Shown piece by piece: positions 5,242 through 6,497 of a stretch of DNA of 6,497 nt. Below the pieces are notes generated by a model. That model worked only from the letters and a program-made list of their open reading frames with translations, had not been told where the DNA came from and did not search any database. The position numbers and the translations under genes were made by a program. Within the stretch, counting starts at the first letter, position 1; every line of letters begins with the position of its first letter. Origin of the DNA: Clostridia bacterium (GTDB taxonomy: Bacteria > Bacillota > Clostridia > Christensenellales > Aristaeellaceae); assembly GCA_009776385.1 (NCBI GenBank), contig WRFT01000110.1:1-6497 (forward strand), in the 5' to 3' direction.

Positions 5242-6497
5242 ATGATTAACAGGGAATATGACGTCCTTATCATCGGGGCCGGCCCGGCCGGTATTTTCGC
5301 GGCCTACGAGCTTTTACAAATACAGCCCTCTCTTAAAATACTCATGGTGGACGAGGGCCGAACAATTGCCTCCCGTGCCTGCCCTGCCCGTACGCGGGGC
5401 CGGTGCGCGGGCTGCGACCCCTGCGGCATCGTGCATGGCTGGGCGGGCGCGGGCGCTTTTTCCGATGGGAAGCTTTCTTTAAGCCATGAAGTCGGCGGGC
5501 GTATTTCAGACTATATGAAGCCCGAACAGGCGCAGGATTTAATTCATTACGCGGATGGCATATTCTTGCAATTCGGCGCGCCCGATGAAGTACACGGGCT
5601 GGATGATAAAAAAGTAGAAGAAATTGCCTATGAAGCGAGCCGATATCATATGCGTTTGATTCCCTGCCCCGTCAGGCACATGGGAACGGAAAACGCCGGA
5701 AGCGTATTGGGCGCGATGTATGACGCCCTCGTCTCCGGCGGCCGCGTGGCCTTTTCGGAATTGACTCGCGCAGAGGATATCCTGTCACAGGACGGGCATG
5801 TTACGGGCGTCACGCTTCAAAAACGCGGGGAGGAGCCGTTCTGCGTCAAGGCGGCGGTCGTCATAGCCGCGCCCGGCAGGGGCGGCGCTTACTGGCTCGC
5901 GGCTCAGGCGAACCGGCTCGGCCTGCAAACGACGAATAATGAGGTGGATATCGGGGTGCGCGTGGAGGTCCCCAATAGTATCATGGACCACTTAACCCGG
6001 CATCTGTATGAAGCGAAACTCGTGTATTATTCCGATACGTATGAAAACAGGGTGCGTACCTTCTGCATGAACCCAAGCGGCGTGGTCTCCGAGGAACTGT
6101 ATGAGGGCGGCATCGCGGCGGTCAACGGCCATAGTTACGCGGATCCGGGCAAACAAACGAGCAACACGAACTTTGCTCTGCTTGTCTCCACGCGTTTCAC
6201 CGAGCCTTTCAAGCAGCCCATCGAATACGGCAGGGCCATCGCGCAGCTCGGGAACATGCTGACCGGCGGCCCCGTCATGGTACAGCGTTTGGGTGATTTG
6301 TTAAGCGGCCGCCGCACGGACGCGGGGCGTTTGCTAAAATCCACCACCGTGCCGACGTTAACGTCCGCCGTCCCCGGTGATTTAAGCTTCGTACTGCCCG
6401 CGCGGCATTTAACAAGCATTGTTGAAACGCTGCGCGCGCTCGATCATCTGGCGCCGGGCCTATACGGTAAAAACACCCTGCTGTATGGGGTGGAAGT
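5242..6497 (+). CDS. FAD-dependent dehydrogenase, COG2509-like (3' partial)
   Basis: The frame is open from ATG 5242 to the right edge (418 codons plus two bases). It is a predicted cytoplasmic flavoprotein oxidoreductase with no signal peptide. Residues 6-17 form the FAD beta-alpha-beta element (YDVLIIGAGPAG, glycines 12, 14 and 17), followed by an acidic strand end at VDEGR. Next comes a four-cysteine cluster at C47, C55, C58 and C61, then the block GAGAFSDGKL (69-78). APGRGG (210-215) marks the second FAD-contact strand. Later blocks characteristic of the family are VDIGVRVEVP, VRTFCMNP (287 region), VNGHSY, NTNFALLVS, VQRLGDLLSGRR and TLLYGVEV at the edge. The family is usually about 450-530 residues, so the end is missing. 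The true substrate is not established to my knowledge. The start is chosen because the FAD motif lies at residues 6-17 and AGAAAGG (5229-5235) stands 6 nt upstream. An in-frame GTG at 5221 has no such site. It is divergent from clpB with its own promoter. Confidence 0.88.
   Translation, partial: MINREYDVLIIGAGPAGIFAAYELLQIQPSLKILMVDEGRTIASRACPARTRGRCAGCDPCGIVHGWAGAGAFSDGKLSLSHEVGGRISDYMKPEQAQDLIHYADGIFLQFGAPDEVHGLDDKKVEEIAYEASRYHMRLIPCPVRHMGTENAGSVLGAMYDALVSGGRVAFSELTRAEDILSQDGHVTGVTLQKRGEEPFCVKAAVVIAAPGRGGAYWLAAQANRLGLQTTNNEVDIGVRVEVPNSIMDHLTRHLYEAKLVYYSDTYENRVRTFCMNPSGVVSEELYEGGIAAVNGHSYADPGKQTSNTNFALLVSTRFTEPFKQPIEYGRAIAQLGNMLTGGPVMVQRLGDLLSGRRTDAGRLLKSTTVPTLTSAVPGDLSFVLPARHLTSIVETLRALDHLAPGLYGKNTLLYGVE

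Noticed and set aside
1..6497. Mobile element, CRISPR array, tRNA/rRNA or new defence system
   Set aside because: No transposase or integrase reading frame, no regularly spaced repeats, no tRNA-like cloverleaf, and every long gene belongs to a known metabolic or housekeeping family.

Overview
The window looks like chromosomal DNA from a low-to-mid GC Gram-positive bacterium, most likely a member of the Clostridia (Bacillota). The strongest evidence is a perfect CtsR operator (a Firmicutes heat-shock repressor site) on the promoter of a clpB gene. AAGGAGGT-type Shine-Dalgarno sites and a COG2509-type FAD dehydrogenase, a family I know as common in Clostridia, fit this. The genus cannot be named from the sequence alone.

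Layout from left to right. (1) Positions 1-238 hold the 3' end of a LexA/S24-type repressor, cut by the left edge. (2) Positions 239-468 are a visibly AT-richer intergenic stretch. It holds a candidate promoter, two short inverted repeats, an 11-codon ORF with a Shine-Dalgarno site, a weak hairpin followed by seven T, and the -10 box of the next operon. (3) Positions 469-2281 hold a tight two-gene operon: a KDPG/KDPGal-type aldolase and a D-galactonate dehydratase (dgoD). (4) clpB lies on the minus strand at 2362-4980, convergent with dgoD across an 80-bp gap containing an imperfect hairpin. (5) Positions 4981-5241 are a divergent control region with the sigma-A promoter and CtsR box of clpB on the minus strand and an extended -10 promoter on the plus strand. 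(6) From 5242 to the right edge runs an FAD-dependent dehydrogenase (COG2509-like) that lacks only its C-terminus.

How the genes work together. The dehydratase converts D-galactonate to 2-dehydro-3-deoxygalactonate. After phosphorylation by a kinase not present here, the aldolase would cleave the product to pyruvate and glyceraldehyde 3-phosphate. ClpB is an independent stress unit that reactivates aggregated protein with DnaK. The FAD enzyme is a separate transcription unit of unknown substrate.

I see no transposase, CRISPR array, tRNA, rRNA or recognisable new multi-gene system. The items most worth a second look are the CtsR/promoter arrangement, the catabolic operon missing its kinase, the four-cysteine motif of the FAD enzyme, and the structured 239-468 intergenic region.
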